Part shown: positions 26,287 to 37,745 of the stretch, one piece after another
Layout of the letters: the number at the start of each line of letters is the position of its first letter
Position numbering within the stretch: the stretch's first letter is position 1
Origin: Lysobacter sp. TY2-98
Lineage (GTDB): Bacteria; Pseudomonadota; Gammaproteobacteria; Xanthomonadales; Xanthomonadaceae
Direction of reading: 5' to 3'
NCBI RefSeq assembly: GCF_003367355.1
Contig: NZ_CP031413.1
Coordinates: forward strand, 1,964,921 to 2,028,920
Length of the DNA: 64,000 bases
Made by a program: the position numbers and the translations under genes
The notes under the pieces: generated by a model
Told to the model about the DNA's origin: nothing
Database searches by the model: none
The model's input: only the letters and a program-made list of their open reading frames with translations

Positions 26287-26760
26287 TTACTTCTTGTCGG
26301 CGTCGGCCGGCGGAGGCGGCGGCGGAGGCACCGGCTGCGCGCCCTTGGCGACACGCACGCCGCGCGCCTTCATCCAGGCGTCGAATTCGTCGGCCGTCAT
26401 GCGCTTGCCGTTCTGGTTCATGTCGAACCGCCACGGCGTGTTGTCGAACTGGGTCTGCGGCTTGTACGACGCCGGATCCATGCCCGGCACGAACTGCCCG
26501 GCGTTGCCGACGTTCGCCGTGGACCGGCACTTGTCTATGCGCATGCGCAGCAGCACGGCGTCGACCGTCTGTGTCTGATCGAACGCCTGCGCGAGCACGC
26601 CGCTGGGCGCGCCGAGTTGCGGCGCGGGCGCGACGAGTTCAGGTGCGAGTGCAGGCGCCGAAACGGGCGCCGTCGCCGAACGCGCGAGGCCGGTGCAGGC
26701 GTCCTGCGCGAACGCGCTTCCACTGGCGAGCACGAGGGACAGGAGGACGAAGCGACGCAT
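26287..26760 (-). CDS. Exported protein with EF-hand-like loop, unknown function
   Basis: A 157-residue protein with signal peptide (MRRFVLLSLVLASGSAFAQ-D). The mature part has an Ala/Pro-rich stretch, several cysteines (DACTG, KCRST) and an EF-hand-like calcium loop DMNQNGKRMTADEFDAW (about residues 115-130) in which positions 1, 3, 5 and 12 are D, N, N and D. The C-terminus is a proline run (VPPPPPPPADADKK). No family is recognised. It lies 6 bp after the pseudouridine synthase start in reverse order, meaning it is transcribed first and the synthase follows. Confidence 0.65.
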   Translation of the reverse strand: MRRFVLLSLVLASGSAFAQDACTGLARSATAPVSAPALAPELVAPAPQLGAPSGVLAQAFDQTQTVDAVLLRMRIDKCRSTANVGNAGQFVPGMDPASYKPQTQFDNTPWRFDMNQNGKRMTADEFDAWMKARGVRVAKGAQPVPPPPPPPADADKK

Positions 26761-26997
26761 GGCGATCTCCGACGGCCGAATTAGACGGACAGCATACGTC
26801 GCGTTTGGTGAAAGCGTGTATGCGGGCTCGATGGTTTGAAGCGGCACCTGCGTCGGTGCCGCATCGCAGGCGTCGTGGGCTGGTCAGAGCGCTTGCAGCG
26901 CTGTCGTCCTTCTTCGCGGAACACGGTGAAAGGTGCGACGCCACGGCTCGCGTGCGTGGTGCGTGGTGCGAAAACCTCACTCGCCCCAAGAAAAAAC

Positions 26998-27022
26998 GAA
27001 GCCCGGCGCAAGGCCGGGCTTC
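26998..27022 (-). terminator. Intrinsic terminator of the downstream OmpA gene
   Basis: Ten-base-pair stem GAAGCCCGGC with GCCGGGCTTC and a GCAAG loop, followed on the minus strand by a run of six T. It lies 25 bp after the OmpA stop. Its twin, differing by one loop base, is at 28261-28287 behind the second OmpA gene. Confidence 0.9.
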
Positions 27023-27047
27023 GGATTACCGCAATGGAACCGAACGC

Positions 27048-28136
27048 TTACTGGTTCTGGACGTTCAGCTCGGTACGACGGTTGCGCTCGCTCTTGCACG
27101 CCGGCAGCGTCTGCGGCGTCGTCTCGAGCGGACGGCTCTCACCGTAACCGGTCGGGCCGACGAGGCGCGACGCGTCGATGCCGTGACCGGTCAGGTAGTC
27201 GTACACCGCGCGGGCGCGGCGCTCCGACAGCGACTGGTTGTAGGCGTCGGTGCCGCACAGGTCGGTGTGGCCGGCGACTTCAACCTTCAGCTGCGGGTAG
27301 CGGCCGAGGATCTGCACGGCCTCGTCGAGGATCGCGATCGAATCCGGACGCAGCGTCGACTTGTCGAAGTCGAAGTTCACGCCCTTCAGGTCGATCGTGA
27401 GCGGCACGGCGCAGCCGTCCGGACCCACGGCCTGACCCGCCGTCGAACCCGGGCACTTGTCGTCGCAGTTGTTCACGCCGTCGCCGTCGTCATCCTTGTC
27501 CGCGCAGGTCACGACCGGCGGCGGGGTGACCGGCGCAGCAGCGGCGCCGAGCGGGATGATCACGCCGACCGAAGCCAGCAGGTCACCGAAGCCGCTCTTG
27601 TCCGGAGCCGCGTGGCTCTGGTCGTCGAACGTCGTGCGCCAGGCGAGTTCGCCACGGATGCGGACCGGACCGGCGTCGGCCTCGAGACCCGCGCCCACCT
27701 TGGCGGCGAAGTTGCCGTCCTTACGCTGGCCCGGCGAGTTCGGGCTCGGGAAGGCGTCGTACTCTTCTTCCGACTCCTGCCAACCGGCACCGACCAGCAC
27801 GTACGGGTTCCACGAACGGCCTTCCGCACGGAAGTGGCGACGGGCATCGAACGAGATGCCGTACTGGCTCCACCACAGATCCTGGTTCGCGTCGAAGCGC
27901 GGGTTCTGGTAGTTCAGCTGGGTCTCGAACGACCAGTTCGCGTTGATGGGCTTGCCGATGCCAATCGCGCCGAACGGCGCGTTGCGCGTGCCACGGGCGT
28001 TGTCCTGGATGTTGAAGCCAACGTCGCCGGACAGGTACCAGCGGTCGTCGAACGCCTGCGCCTGCGCGACTTGGGCGAAGGCGAGGCCGGCGAGCAGAGC
28101 GGTGCTCAGCATGCGGATCTTCATGTGCAACTCCAA
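27048..28136 (-). CDS. OmpA/OprF-like outer membrane protein (copy 1)
   Basis: A 362-residue outer membrane protein. Signal peptide to about residue 25 (LAFAQVAQAQA), an eight-stranded beta-barrel of about 190 residues (FDDRWYLSGDVGFNIQDN... to GVIIPLG), a calcium-binding thrombospondin type 3-like segment (CADKDDDGDGVNNCDDKCPG), and a C-terminal OmpA peptidoglycan-binding domain (FDFDKSTLRPDSIAILDE, VAGHTDLCGTDAYNQSLSERRARAVYDYL). It tethers the outer membrane to peptidoglycan. The C-terminal 150 residues are nearly identical to copy 2 while barrels differ. A promoter is seen at 28194-28222. Confidence 0.93.
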   Translation of the reverse strand: MELHMKIRMLSTALLAGLAFAQVAQAQAFDDRWYLSGDVGFNIQDNARGTRNAPFGAIGIGKPINANWSFETQLNYQNPRFDANQDLWWSQYGISFDARRHFRAEGRSWNPYVLVGAGWQESEEEYDAFPSPNSPGQRKDGNFAAKVGAGLEADAGPVRIRGELAWRTTFDDQSHAAPDKSGFGDLLASVGVIIPLGAAAAPVTPPPVVTCADKDDDGDGVNNCDDKCPGSTAGQAVGPDGCAVPLTIDLKGVNFDFDKSTLRPDSIAILDEAVQILGRYPQLKVEVAGHTDLCGTDAYNQSLSERRARAVYDYLTGHGIDASRLVGPTGYGESRPLETTPQTLPACKSERNRRTELNVQNQ

Positions 28137-28193
28137 AAGAAGGTCGGAAACGGCAGCCAGGCCGTAACGCTCCTGAACAGGCCGAGCTGAATG

Positions 28194-28222
28194 ATTGCAC
28201 GATCGTCAGGTTTTTTTAACAA
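28194..28222 (-). promoter_or_regulatory. Promoter of OmpA copy 1
   Basis: Minus-strand -35 TTGTTA (28217-28222) and -10 TGCAAT (28194-28199) are separated by 17 bp, with an A-tract of seven between. It lies about 58 bp upstream of the ATG. The position just behind the copy 2 terminator supports separate transcription of the two genes. Confidence 0.6.
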
Positions 28223-28260
28223 CCCTGAACGAAGTGCCGACCAGCGGCCGTAGATAAAGA

Positions 28261-28287
28261 CGAAGCCCGGCGCGAGGCCGGGCTTCG
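28261..28287 (-). terminator. Terminator of OmpA copy 2
   Basis: Eleven-base-pair stem CGAAGCCCGGC with GCCGGGCTTCG and a GCGAG loop, then a short T-rich tail (TCTTTATCT) on the minus strand. It differs from the terminator of copy 1 by one base in the loop. Confidence 0.8.
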
Positions 28288-28310
28288 AGGTACTGCGGGA
28301 AACCGAACGC

Positions 28311-29441
28311 TTACTGGTTCTGGACGTTCAGCTCGGTACGACGGTTGCGCTCGCTCTTGCACGCCGGCAGCGTCTGCGGGGTGTTCTCCAGCGGACGGCT
28401 CTCGCCGTAGCCATTCGGGCCGGCCAGACGCGAAGCGTCGATACCGTGGCTCGTCAGGTAGTCGTACACCGCACGGGCGCGGCGCTCGGACAGCGACTGG
28501 TTGTACGCATCGGTGCCGCAGAGGTCGGTGTGACCCGCGACTTCGACGCGCAGCGCCGGGTAACGGCCGAGGATCTGCACCGCCTCGTCCAGGATCGCGA
28601 TCGCGTCCGGACGCAGCGTCGACTTGTCGAAGTCGAAGTTCACGCCCTTCAGGTCGATCGTGAGCGGCACGGCGCAGCCGTCCGGACCCACGGCCTGACC
28701 GGCCGTCGAACCCGGGCACTTGTCGTCGCAGTTGTTCACGCCGTCGCCGTCGTCATCCTTGTCCGCGCAGGTCGGAACCGGAGCCGGGGCGACCGGGGCC
28801 GCCGGCGGCGGGCCCAGCGGGATCACGACGCCGACCGACGCCAGCACGTCCTGGAACCAGTCTTCGCCGTCGTTGTGGTCGTTGTCCTGCAGCAGGGCGC
28901 CGACGCTGTCGTTGTCGGCGTCGAGGCGCAGCGCGAGCTCGGTGCGGATCTTGACGCGGCTACCGACGTCGCCCTGGAGACCGACGCCGATCTTGCCGGC
29001 GACGTGGCTGTCTTCGCGCTGGCTCGGCGCACCGTTACGCTCGAAGCGCGCCGGGATCAGCGGGTTGGACGGATCGAACTCCTCTTCCGACTTCTGCCAG
29101 CCCAGACCCATCACGACGTACGGGTTCCAGTTGCGGCCTTCGGCGATGAAGTGACGGCGAGCGTCGAACGACACGCCGTACTGGCTCCACCACAGGTCCT
29201 GGTTGTAGTCGGCACGCGGATTCTGGTAGTTCGCCTCGACGTCGAACGACCAGTTCGGGTTCCACATCTTGCCGAAACCGATGGTGCCGAACGGCGCGTT
29301 GCGCGTGCCGCGATCGTTGTCCTGCAGGTTGAAGCCAGCGGAACCGGTGATGTACCAGCGATCGTCAAACGTCTGGGCCTGAGCGGCCTGCGCCAGCGAC
29401 AAACCGCCGAGCAGGGCGGCGCAGAGGAGTTTCTTGTTCAT
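28311..29441 (-). CDS. OmpA/OprF-like outer membrane protein (copy 2)
   Basis: A 376-residue paralogue of copy 1 with the same layout: signal peptide (ALLGGLSLAQAAQAQ), barrel (FDDRWYITGSAGFNLQDNDRGTRNAPFGTIGFG... about 25-220), TSP3-like CADKDDDGDGVNNCDDKCPG and C-terminal OmpA domain. The barrel diverges in its loops (DPSNPLIPARFERNGAP insert), yet the last 150 residues are almost identical to copy 1. Ribosome-binding site AGGAG ten bases before the ATG. Expected to be abundant. Its upstream region is shared with fadH. Confidence 0.93.
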   Translation of the reverse strand: MNKKLLCAALLGGLSLAQAAQAQTFDDRWYITGSAGFNLQDNDRGTRNAPFGTIGFGKMWNPNWSFDVEANYQNPRADYNQDLWWSQYGVSFDARRHFIAEGRNWNPYVVMGLGWQKSEEEFDPSNPLIPARFERNGAPSQREDSHVAGKIGVGLQGDVGSRVKIRTELALRLDADNDSVGALLQDNDHNDGEDWFQDVLASVGVVIPLGPPPAAPVAPAPVPTCADKDDDGDGVNNCDDKCPGSTAGQAVGPDGCAVPLTIDLKGVNFDFDKSTLRPDAIAILDEAVQILGRYPALRVEVAGHTDLCGTDAYNQSLSERRARAVYDYLTSHGIDASRLAGPNGYGESRPLENTPQTLPACKSERNRRTELNVQNQ

Positions 29442-31836
<2,395 letters not shown>

Positions 31837-31937
31837 GGGCCGTCGGCCCACGGATGGAACCCTCCATCGCAGCCATCGCGTCGCCGTGAGGCGGCGCGTG
31901 GCCCGATAGTCGCGCCTTTCGTCCGCCGGAGTCGTCC

Positions 31938-32549
31938 ATGAAGCTCTACACCAAGCCCGGTGCGTGCTCGACCGCGTGCCACATCTCGCTGCACTGGTCC
32001 GGCGCGCCGTTCAGCGTGCAGGTGCTGACGGCGGACGAGATGAAGTCGCCGGCGTATCTGGCGATCAATCCGGTCGGTGCGGTGCCGGCGCTCGAGGACG
32101 GCGACTTCGTGCTGACGCAGAACGCTGCGATCGTCGGCTACATCGCCGACCTGTATCCGGCGTCGGGCCTTGGCGGCGACGGCAGCCCGCGCGAGCGTGC
32201 CGAAGCGAATCGCTGGCTCGCCTACTGCAATGCCGACCTCCACCCCGCCTTCCACCCGCTGTTCGGACCGGGCCGTTTCATCGCCGACGAGTCGCAGTTC
32301 GACGCGGTGAAGGCGATCGCGCGCAAGCGTCTGCGCGACATGTATGCGCGCGCGAACGCGCAGCTCGACGGCCGCGAGTGGATCGCCGGCTTCCGCAGCT
32401 ACGCTGATCCGTATCTCTACATCACGCTGCGCTGGGCGGCGAAGACGGGCGTCGACCTGTCGGGCTACGACAACCTTGCCGCATTCGTGCGCCGCATGGA
32501 TGCGGATCCGGGCGTGCAGGCCGCACTCGTCGCCGAGGGCCTGGCCTGA
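31938..32549 (+). CDS. Glutathione S-transferase, beta class
   Basis: A 203-residue GST. The N-terminal thioredoxin-like domain begins MKLYTKPGACSTACHISLHWSG, with Cys10 as the conserved beta-class cysteine that can form a mixed disulfide with glutathione; NPVGAVPALEDG and LTQNAAIVGYIAD bind the gamma-glutamyl group. The all-helical C-terminal domain spans about 90-200. E. coli GstA is the nearest known relative. It is followed by a convergent ion channel gene and a hairpin at 32557-32581. Confidence 0.92.
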   Translation: MKLYTKPGACSTACHISLHWSGAPFSVQVLTADEMKSPAYLAINPVGAVPALEDGDFVLTQNAAIVGYIADLYPASGLGGDGSPRERAEANRWLAYCNADLHPAFHPLFGPGRFIADESQFDAVKAIARKRLRDMYARANAQLDGREWIAGFRSYADPYLYITLRWAAKTGVDLSGYDNLAAFVRRMDADPGVQAALVAEGLA

Positions 32550-32556
32550 TGTGAGC

Positions 32557-32581
32557 GCGACCGGTGCATCGTGCCGGTCGC
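32557..32581. terminator. Hairpin between convergent GST and channel genes
   Basis: Eight-base-pair stem GCGACCGG with CCGGTCGC and a nine-base loop, 7 bp after the GST stop and 8 bp before the channel stop. No T-runs follow, so termination efficiency is uncertain. Confidence 0.5.
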
Positions 32582-32589
32582 TGGTGGAT

Positions 32590-33063
32590 TCAACGGAGAT
32601 CGTCGCGCCAGTGGCGCGACATCTCCATGAAGGCGAATGACGCGGACCAGGCGATCATCATCAGCCCGACCAGCGCTTCGGCGCCCGCCAGCCAGCGGAT
32701 GGGACCTTTGGGCACCAGATCGCCGAACCCGACCGTCGAGTACGTCATCGCCGACAGATAGAACGCGTCGAACATGCCCGCGTGATGCGCGCCATCGATG
32801 CTGCCGGCTTCGGGCACCTGCAACAGCGCCCAGAAGCCGACGCCGAACACCAGCATCGATGCGACGTGCAGGCACAGCAGCCCGAACACCATATGCAGCA
32901 TCGAGTGATGCCCCACCGGCCCGCCGACGCGCTCGCGGTGCCGGTTGTACAAGCCACCCAACCATTTCATGCCGACGAAGTTGAGCGAGACGGTGGCGAC
33001 GATCGCGATGATCGCCGCCCCGATGGCGAGCGCATGGATGCCGTAGGGCGCGCCCGCCTGCAT
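32590..33063 (-). CDS. Two-pore-helix potassium channel family protein
   Basis: A 157-residue inner membrane protein with an N-terminal helix (IHALAIGAAIIAIVATVSLNFVG), a second helix (HMVFGLLCLHVASMLVFGVGFWALL), a pore loop with the selectivity filter in STVGFGDLVP (about residues 112-121) and a last helix (GAEALVGLMMIAWSASFAF). The TVGFGD filter is a common variant of TVGYGD and predicts potassium selectivity. No cytosolic gating (RCK/TrkA) domain is attached. Its ATG lies three bases after the prpC stop, so it is probably co-transcribed with prpC; a functional link is not known. Confidence 0.85.
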   Translation of the reverse strand: MQAGAPYGIHALAIGAAIIAIVATVSLNFVGMKWLGGLYNRHRERVGGPVGHHSMLHMVFGLLCLHVASMLVFGVGFWALLQVPEAGSIDGAHHAGMFDAFYLSAMTYSTVGFGDLVPKGPIRWLAGAEALVGLMMIAWSASFAFMEMSRHWRDDLR

Positions 33064-33066
33064 TGA

Positions 33067-34212
33067 TCAGCGCTTGTCGATCGCCACGTACTCGCGATCT
33101 TCCGGCCCGATGTAGTTCGCGCTCGGGCGGATGATCTTGCCGTCCTCGCGCTGCTCGATGACGTGCGCGCTCCAGCCGGTGGTACGCGCGATCACGAACA
33201 GCGGCGTGAACATCGGCGTCGGAATGCCCATCATGTGATAGGCCGACGCGCTGTACCAGTCGAGGTTCGGGAACATCTTCTTGGTGTCCATCATCAGATT
33301 CTCGATGCGCTCGGACACGTCGAACAGCGTCATGTTGCCGCCGTCCGCGCAGAGCTTGCGCGAGATCTCCTTGATGATGGGATTGCGCGGATCGCCGATC
33401 GTGTAGACCGGATGGCCGAAGCCGATGACGATCTCCTTGCGCTCCATGCGCGCGCGGATGTCGGCTTCCGCCTCGTCCGGAGTCGCGTAGCGGCTGATGA
33501 TGTCCATCGCCACTTCGTTCGCGCCGCCGTGCTTCGGGCCGCGCAGCGCGCCGATCGCACCGGTGATACACGAATGCAGGTCCGAGCCCGTGCCGGCGAT
33601 GACGCGCGCGGTGAACGTCGACGCGTTGAACTCGTGCTCGGCGTAGAGGATCAGCGACTTGTCGAGCGAGTCGGCGTGCAGCGACGACGGGCGCTCGCCG
33701 TGCAGCAGGTGGAGGAAATGCGCGGCGACAGAATCGTCGTCGGTCAGCGTCTCGATGCGCTCGCCGTTGCGGGTGAAGTGCCACCAGTACAGCAGCATGG
33801 AGCCGAAGCTCGCGATGAGCTTGTCGGCGATGTCGCGCGCCTCCGACGCCGGATGACCTTCGCGCTCAGGCAACACGGTGCCGAGTACCGAGCAACCGGT
33901 GCGCAGTACGTCCATCGGGTGCGCATTGGCAGGCACGAGCTCGAGCGCTTCCGCCACGATCGCCGGCAGGCCGCGCAGGCGCTTGAGCTTGGTCTTGTAC
34001 GCGCGCAGCTGGGCCGTGGTCGGCAGCGTGCCGTGCACCAGCAGGTGCGCGACCTCCTCGAACGTCGACTTGGTCGCGAGGTCGTGGATGTCGTAACCGC
34101 GGTAATGCAGGTCGTTGCCGCTGCGGCCGACCGTGCACAGCGCGGTGTTGCCCGCGGCGGTGCCGGACAGCGCGACGGACTTCTTGGCCTTGGGAAGCAC
34201 TTGCTCGCTCAT
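33067..34212 (-). CDS. prpC: 2-methylcitrate synthase PrpC
   Basis: A 381-residue citrate-synthase-family enzyme that condenses propionyl-CoA with oxaloacetate. The catalytic elements are [12 protein letters not shown] (His), [14 protein letters not shown] (His) and the Asp in [14 protein letters not shown]. The N-terminal [17 protein letters not shown] and overall length fit PrpC better than the 430-residue hexameric GltA. Neighbouring prpB supports the assignment. Methylcitrate dehydratase (prpD or acnD-prpF) is not here, so the cycle is encoded in more than one place. Confidence 0.92.
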   Translation of the reverse strand: MSEQVLPKAKKSVALSGTAAGNTALCTVGRSGNDLHYRGYDIHDLATKSTFEEVAHLLVHGTLPTTAQLRAYKTKLKRLRGLPAIVAEALELVPANAHPMDVLRTGCSVLGTVLPEREGHPASEARDIADKLIASFGSMLLYWWHFTRNGERIETLTDDDSVAAHFLHLLHGERPSSLHADSLDKSLILYAEHEFNASTFTARVIAGTGSDLHSCITGAIGALRGPKHGGANEVAMDIISRYATPDEAEADIRARMERKEIVIGFGHPVYTIGDPRNPIIKEISRKLCADGGNMTLFDVSERIENLMMDTKKMFPNLDWYSASAYHMMGIPTPMFTPLFVIARTTGWSAHVIEQREDGKIIRPSANYIGPEDREYVAIDKR

Positions 34213-34231
34213 GTCATTTCTCTCATTGCGA

Positions 34232-34274
34232 CTTCCGCGACGCGGAAGCGGAGTGCGCGGCCGTGTGGCCGCGC
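34232..34274 (-). other. Two hairpins between prpB and prpC
   Basis: Two adjacent perfect stems: CTTCCGC/GCGGAAG (34232-34248) and GCGCGGCC/GGCCGCGC around GTGT (34255-34274). Neither has a T-run. They sit in the 67-bp intercistronic space and may set the ratio of prpB to prpC mRNA by blocking 3' decay. Confidence 0.6.
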
Positions 34275-34279
34275 TGGAT

Positions 34280-35167
34280 TCAATCGTTCTTCGACGACGC
34301 GAAGAGTTCGTCGAGCTTGTCCTCGTAGGCGTGGTAGCCGAGGAAGTCGTAGAGCTCCGCGCGCGTCTGCAGCGTGTCGACGATGTTCTTCTGCGTACCT
34401 TCGCGACGCACGGTCTCGTAGAAGTTCAGCGCGGCCTTGTTCATCGCGCGATACGCGCCGCAGCAGTAGAGCGCGATGTCGACGCCGGCGTCGCGCAGCT
34501 CGTCCGTGGTGAAGAACGGCGTCGAACCGAACTCGGTGAGGTTGGCCAGGATCGGCACCTTCACCGCGGCCTTGAACTTGCGGTAGTCGTCGAGCGAGTT
34601 CATCGCTTCGGGGAAGATCATGTCGGCACCGGCCTCGACGTAGGCGAGCGCGCGTTCGATCGCCGAATCCACGCCTTCGACCGCCGCGGCATCGGTGCGC
34701 GCCATGATGACGAACGACGCGTCGGTGCGGCCGTCCACCGCCGACTTCACGCGGTCGACCATTTCCTGCGTCGACACCACTTCCTTGCCGGGGCGATGGC
34801 CGCAGCGCTTCTGCCCGACCTGGTCTTCCATGTGCACCGCAGCCACGCCGACGCGCTCGAAGTTGCGGATGGTGCGCGCGATGTTGAACGCACCGCCCCA
34901 ACCAGTGTCGATGTCGACGAGCAGCGGCATCTGCGTGGCGTCGACGATGCGACGCGCGTCGGTCAGCACGTCCTCCATCGTCGAGATGCCGAGGTCCGGC
35001 ATGCCCAGCGAATTCGCGGCGACACCGCCGCCGGAGAGATACAGCGCCTTGTAACCCGTGCGCTTGGCCATCAGGCCGGCATAGGCGGTGATGGCGCCCA
35101 TCACCTGCAGCGGAGTTTCCTCGGAGAGTGCGGCGCGGAAGCGCGCGCCTGCGGACTGTTGCGTCAT
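34280..35167 (-). CDS. prpB: 2-methylisocitrate lyase PrpB
   Basis: A 295-residue isocitrate-lyase-superfamily enzyme that splits 2-methylisocitrate to pyruvate and succinate. The active-site [12 protein letters not shown] motif with the catalytic Cys is at about residue 125, metal ligand region [11 protein letters not shown] at about 86 and [11 protein letters not shown]; the C-terminal helix swap region is present. The start at 35167 ([10 protein letters not shown]) is typical. The next upstream gene is mdh, in the same direction with a hairpin between. Confidence 0.95.
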   Translation of the reverse strand: MTQQSAGARFRAALSEETPLQVMGAITAYAGLMAKRTGYKALYLSGGGVAANSLGMPDLGISTMEDVLTDARRIVDATQMPLLVDIDTGWGGAFNIARTIRNFERVGVAAVHMEDQVGQKRCGHRPGKEVVSTQEMVDRVKSAVDGRTDASFVIMARTDAAAVEGVDSAIERALAYVEAGADMIFPEAMNSLDDYRKFKAAVKVPILANLTEFGSTPFFTTDELRDAGVDIALYCCGAYRAMNKAALNFYETVRREGTQKNIVDTLQTRAELYDFLGYHAYEDKLDELFASSKND

Positions 35168-35240
35168 TGCGGCCTCATCGAATGCGGCCCGCGACGTGCG
35201 CGAGCGATGGCGGGCTCATGCCTCGCCGGACCACCAAAGC

Positions 35241-35268
35241 GACGAAGGCGACCAAGGCCGCCTTCGTC
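35241..35268 (-). terminator. Hairpin between mdh and prpB
   Basis: Ten-base-pair stem GACGAAGGCG with CGCCTTCGTC and an eight-base loop, within the 116-bp gap after mdh. No T-run follows on the minus strand. It may attenuate read-through from mdh into prpB. Confidence 0.45.
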
Positions 35269-35283
35269 ATCGTGCGTGATGCG

Positions 35284-36267
35284 TTACAGCAGATGCGCGA
35301 CGCCCTGCCGCTCTTCCTCGAGCTCGGCCAGCGTCTTGTCCATCGCGGCGCGGCTGAAGTCGTCGATCGGCAGGCCTTCGACGCGCGTGTACTCGCCGTT
35401 CGCGCAGGTCACCGGCACGCCGTAGATCACGCCTTCCGGAATGCCGTAGCTGCCGTCCGACGGCACGCCCATCGTCACCCACTTGCCGTTGGTGCCGAGC
35501 ACCCAGTCGCGGATGTGGTCGATCGCGGCATTCGCCGCCGACGCCGCCGACGACAGGCCGCGCGCTTCAATGATCGCCGCGCCGCGCTTGCCGACCTTCG
35601 GAATGAACTCGTTCGCGTTCCACTCGGGGTCGTTGATCATGTCCTTCAGCGACTTCCCGTTGACCGTCGCGAAGCGGTAGTCCGGATACATCGTCGGCGA
35701 GTGGTTGCCCCACACGACGAGCTTGTCGATATCGCCGACCGGCACGCCCGCCTTGTTCGCGAGCTGCGACAGCGCACGGTTGTGATCGAGGCGCAGCATC
35801 GCGGTGAAGTTCTTCGCCGGCAGGTCCGGCGCCGACTTCATCGCGATGTAGGCATTGGTGTTCGCCGGGTTGCCGACGACCAGCACCTTCACGTTGCGCG
35901 AGGCGACCTTGTTCAGCGCTGCGCCCTGCGCGGTGAAGATCTTCGCGTTCTCGAGCAGCAGGTCCTTGCGCTCCATGCCCGGGCCGCGCGGACGCGCGCC
36001 GACCAGCAGCGCGATGTCGGCGTCCTTGAACGCGACTTCCGCATCATCCGTGCCGACCATGCCGGCGAGCAGCGGGAACGCGCAGTCCTCGAGTTCCATC
36101 ATCACGCCCTTGAGCGCGGCCTGCGCCTTCTCCATCGGCAGCTCGAGCATCTGCAGGATCACGGGTTGATCCTTGCCGAGCATTTCGCCACTGGCGATGC
36201 GGAACAGCAGCGAGTAACCGATCTGGCCGGCTGCACCGGTGACGGCGACGCGGACGGGGGTCTTCAT
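35284..36267 (-). CDS. mdh: Malate dehydrogenase
   Basis: A 327-residue NAD-dependent malate dehydrogenase of the cytosolic-eukaryote-like (LDH/MDH group 2) type found in many beta- and gammaproteobacteria. Motifs: [21 protein letters not shown] (NAD), [15 protein letters not shown] (mobile loop with the two substrate Arg), [13 protein letters not shown] (catalytic His). Start at 36267 (MKTPVRVAV) is chosen because the longer frame upstream is low-quality sequence. It interconverts malate and oxaloacetate, the substrate of the PrpC encoded downstream. Confidence 0.96.
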   Translation of the reverse strand: MKTPVRVAVTGAAGQIGYSLLFRIASGEMLGKDQPVILQMLELPMEKAQAALKGVMMELEDCAFPLLAGMVGTDDAEVAFKDADIALLVGARPRGPGMERKDLLLENAKIFTAQGAALNKVASRNVKVLVVGNPANTNAYIAMKSAPDLPAKNFTAMLRLDHNRALSQLANKAGVPVGDIDKLVVWGNHSPTMYPDYRFATVNGKSLKDMINDPEWNANEFIPKVGKRGAAIIEARGLSSAASAANAAIDHIRDWVLGTNGKWVTMGVPSDGSYGIPEGVIYGVPVTCANGEYTRVEGLPIDDFSRAAMDKTLAELEEERQGVAHLL

Positions 36268-36375
36268 GTACGAACTCCGTGGATCAAGCGTGGGGTTGTC
36301 GGACGAATCTTCCTGGATGCCGTCGCGTTTGCCGGACGGCTTGGACGCGGAGCTGAGCGCTTCCGCGTCCATGGA

Positions 36376-37581
36376 TCACACGAGCTCTGCGAAGAATTCG
36401 CGGAAGCGCTCGAGGCCCGGCTGCAGTTGCGGCGTCGGGCAGGTGTAGCTGATGCGCAGCGCGCGCGGCTCGCCGAATGCCGAGCCCGGCACGCAGGCCA
36501 CGCCCTTGGCTTCGAGCAGCGCATTGCAGAAGTCGGCGTCGTTGCTGATCGCGAGACCCGTCGGGCCGTGCGTCTTGCCGAACGCGGCGCTGATGTCCGG
36601 GAATGCGTAGAACGCGCCCTGCGGACGCGGGCACTTCACGCCGGGGATGCTGTCCATCACCGCCATGACCTGGTCGCGCTTGGCCTGGAACTCGAGGTTC
36701 TTCTGCTGCGGCACGTCCTGCGGACCGGTGAGCGCGGCGATCGCGGCGGCGGTCGTCACTTCGGGCAGGTTGGTGATGTGGTTCGAGTTCATCGTCACGC
36801 AGGCCTGCGCGATGACTTCCGGCCCGGCCATGAAACCGACGCGCCAACCCGGCATGCCGTACGTCTTCGACAGCGAGTCGATGAAGATCACACGCTCGCG
36901 CAGTTCGGGGCGGGCATGCACGAAGTTGTGATAGCCGATGCCGTCGAACACCATGCGGTTGTAGATGTCGTCGGTGATGACCCACGTGTCGGGGTACTTC
37001 ACCAGCACGTCGGCGAGCGCGTTGATCTCGTCCTTCGAATAGACCATGCCGGTCGGATTCGAGGGGTTGTTGAAGAGGAACACGCGCGGCTTCTTCGCGA
37101 GCGCGGCATCGAGCTGCGCGGGCGTGAGCTTGTAGTTCTGCTCGGCCGGGCACGGCAGCAGGTCGATCTTCGCGTTGACGATCTCGGCGATGTCGACGTA
37201 GCTGGTCCAGTACGGCGTCGGGAACGCGATCGTGTCGCCTTCGTCGAGCAACGCTTCGGCGAGGTTGTAGATGACGTGCTTGGCGCCGATGCCCGTCGCG
37301 CAGTTGGCGCGCGTGTAACCGGTCAGGCCGATCTCGGCCATGTGCGCGAGGAACGCATCGATCAGCGCGTCGGCGCCGCGGTTGCTGCCGTACTGGCCGC
37401 TGTCGTGCTTGAGCGCGTTGGCCGCCGCTTCGTACACATGCGGGCCCGGCAGGAAGTTCGGGACGCCGATCGAGAAGCTGATGATGTCGCGGCCTTCGGC
37501 CTTGAGACGCTTGGCCTTTTCGGCGACCTGCATGATCGCGGAGGGCTTGGCGCGACCGATGCGCGAGGCGAGACGGGGCAT
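36376..37581 (-). CDS. Class I aminotransferase (aspartate aminotransferase-like)
   Basis: A 401-residue PLP enzyme of aminotransferase subgroup I-gamma. Motifs: SIGVPNFLPGPHV near residue 38, FNNPSNPTGMVYSK near 170, and the PLP lysine in SLSKTYGMPGWRVGF (about 235-250), with the substrate Arg near LRISYTC. It most likely transaminates aspartate and 2-oxoglutarate, linking to mdh just downstream; prephenate as substrate is possible. The ATG at 37581 gives MPRLASRIGRAKPSAIM, the usual family start. Confidence 0.9.
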   Translation of the reverse strand: MPRLASRIGRAKPSAIMQVAEKAKRLKAEGRDIISFSIGVPNFLPGPHVYEAAANALKHDSGQYGSNRGADALIDAFLAHMAEIGLTGYTRANCATGIGAKHVIYNLAEALLDEGDTIAFPTPYWTSYVDIAEIVNAKIDLLPCPAEQNYKLTPAQLDAALAKKPRVFLFNNPSNPTGMVYSKDEINALADVLVKYPDTWVITDDIYNRMVFDGIGYHNFVHARPELRERVIFIDSLSKTYGMPGWRVGFMAGPEVIAQACVTMNSNHITNLPEVTTAAAIAALTGPQDVPQQKNLEFQAKRDQVMAVMDSIPGVKCPRPQGAFYAFPDISAAFGKTHGPTGLAISNDADFCNALLEAKGVACVPGSAFGEPRALRISYTCPTPQLQPGLERFREFFAELV

Positions 37582-37703
37582 CGCGGAACCTCGAAAAATA
37601 CGGCGGTGGAGGCCGGCCGAGGCGCAACGGCGCAGGGGCCGGAACAGGGCCGAAATGGTATCACGTGAAACTATCGGGCCGCGGCGGCCGGCCCGGACGC
37701 GAC

Positions 37704-37730
37704 GACGCCCGCCGGATCCCGGCGGGCGTC
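37704..37730. terminator. GC-rich hairpin behind the cyclophilin gene
   Basis: A perfect 12-base-pair stem (GACGCCCGCCGG with CCGGCGGGCGTC) and a three-base loop, 15 bp after the cyclophilin stop. No T-run on the minus strand. It separates this gene from the aminotransferase gene. Confidence 0.6.
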
Positions 37731-37745
37731 GCGAAAACGAGTCGC

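Noticed and set aside
35128-37668. 846-codon plus-strand frame opposite mdh and the aminotransferase
   Set aside because: Antisense shadow of well-identified genes; no family likeness.
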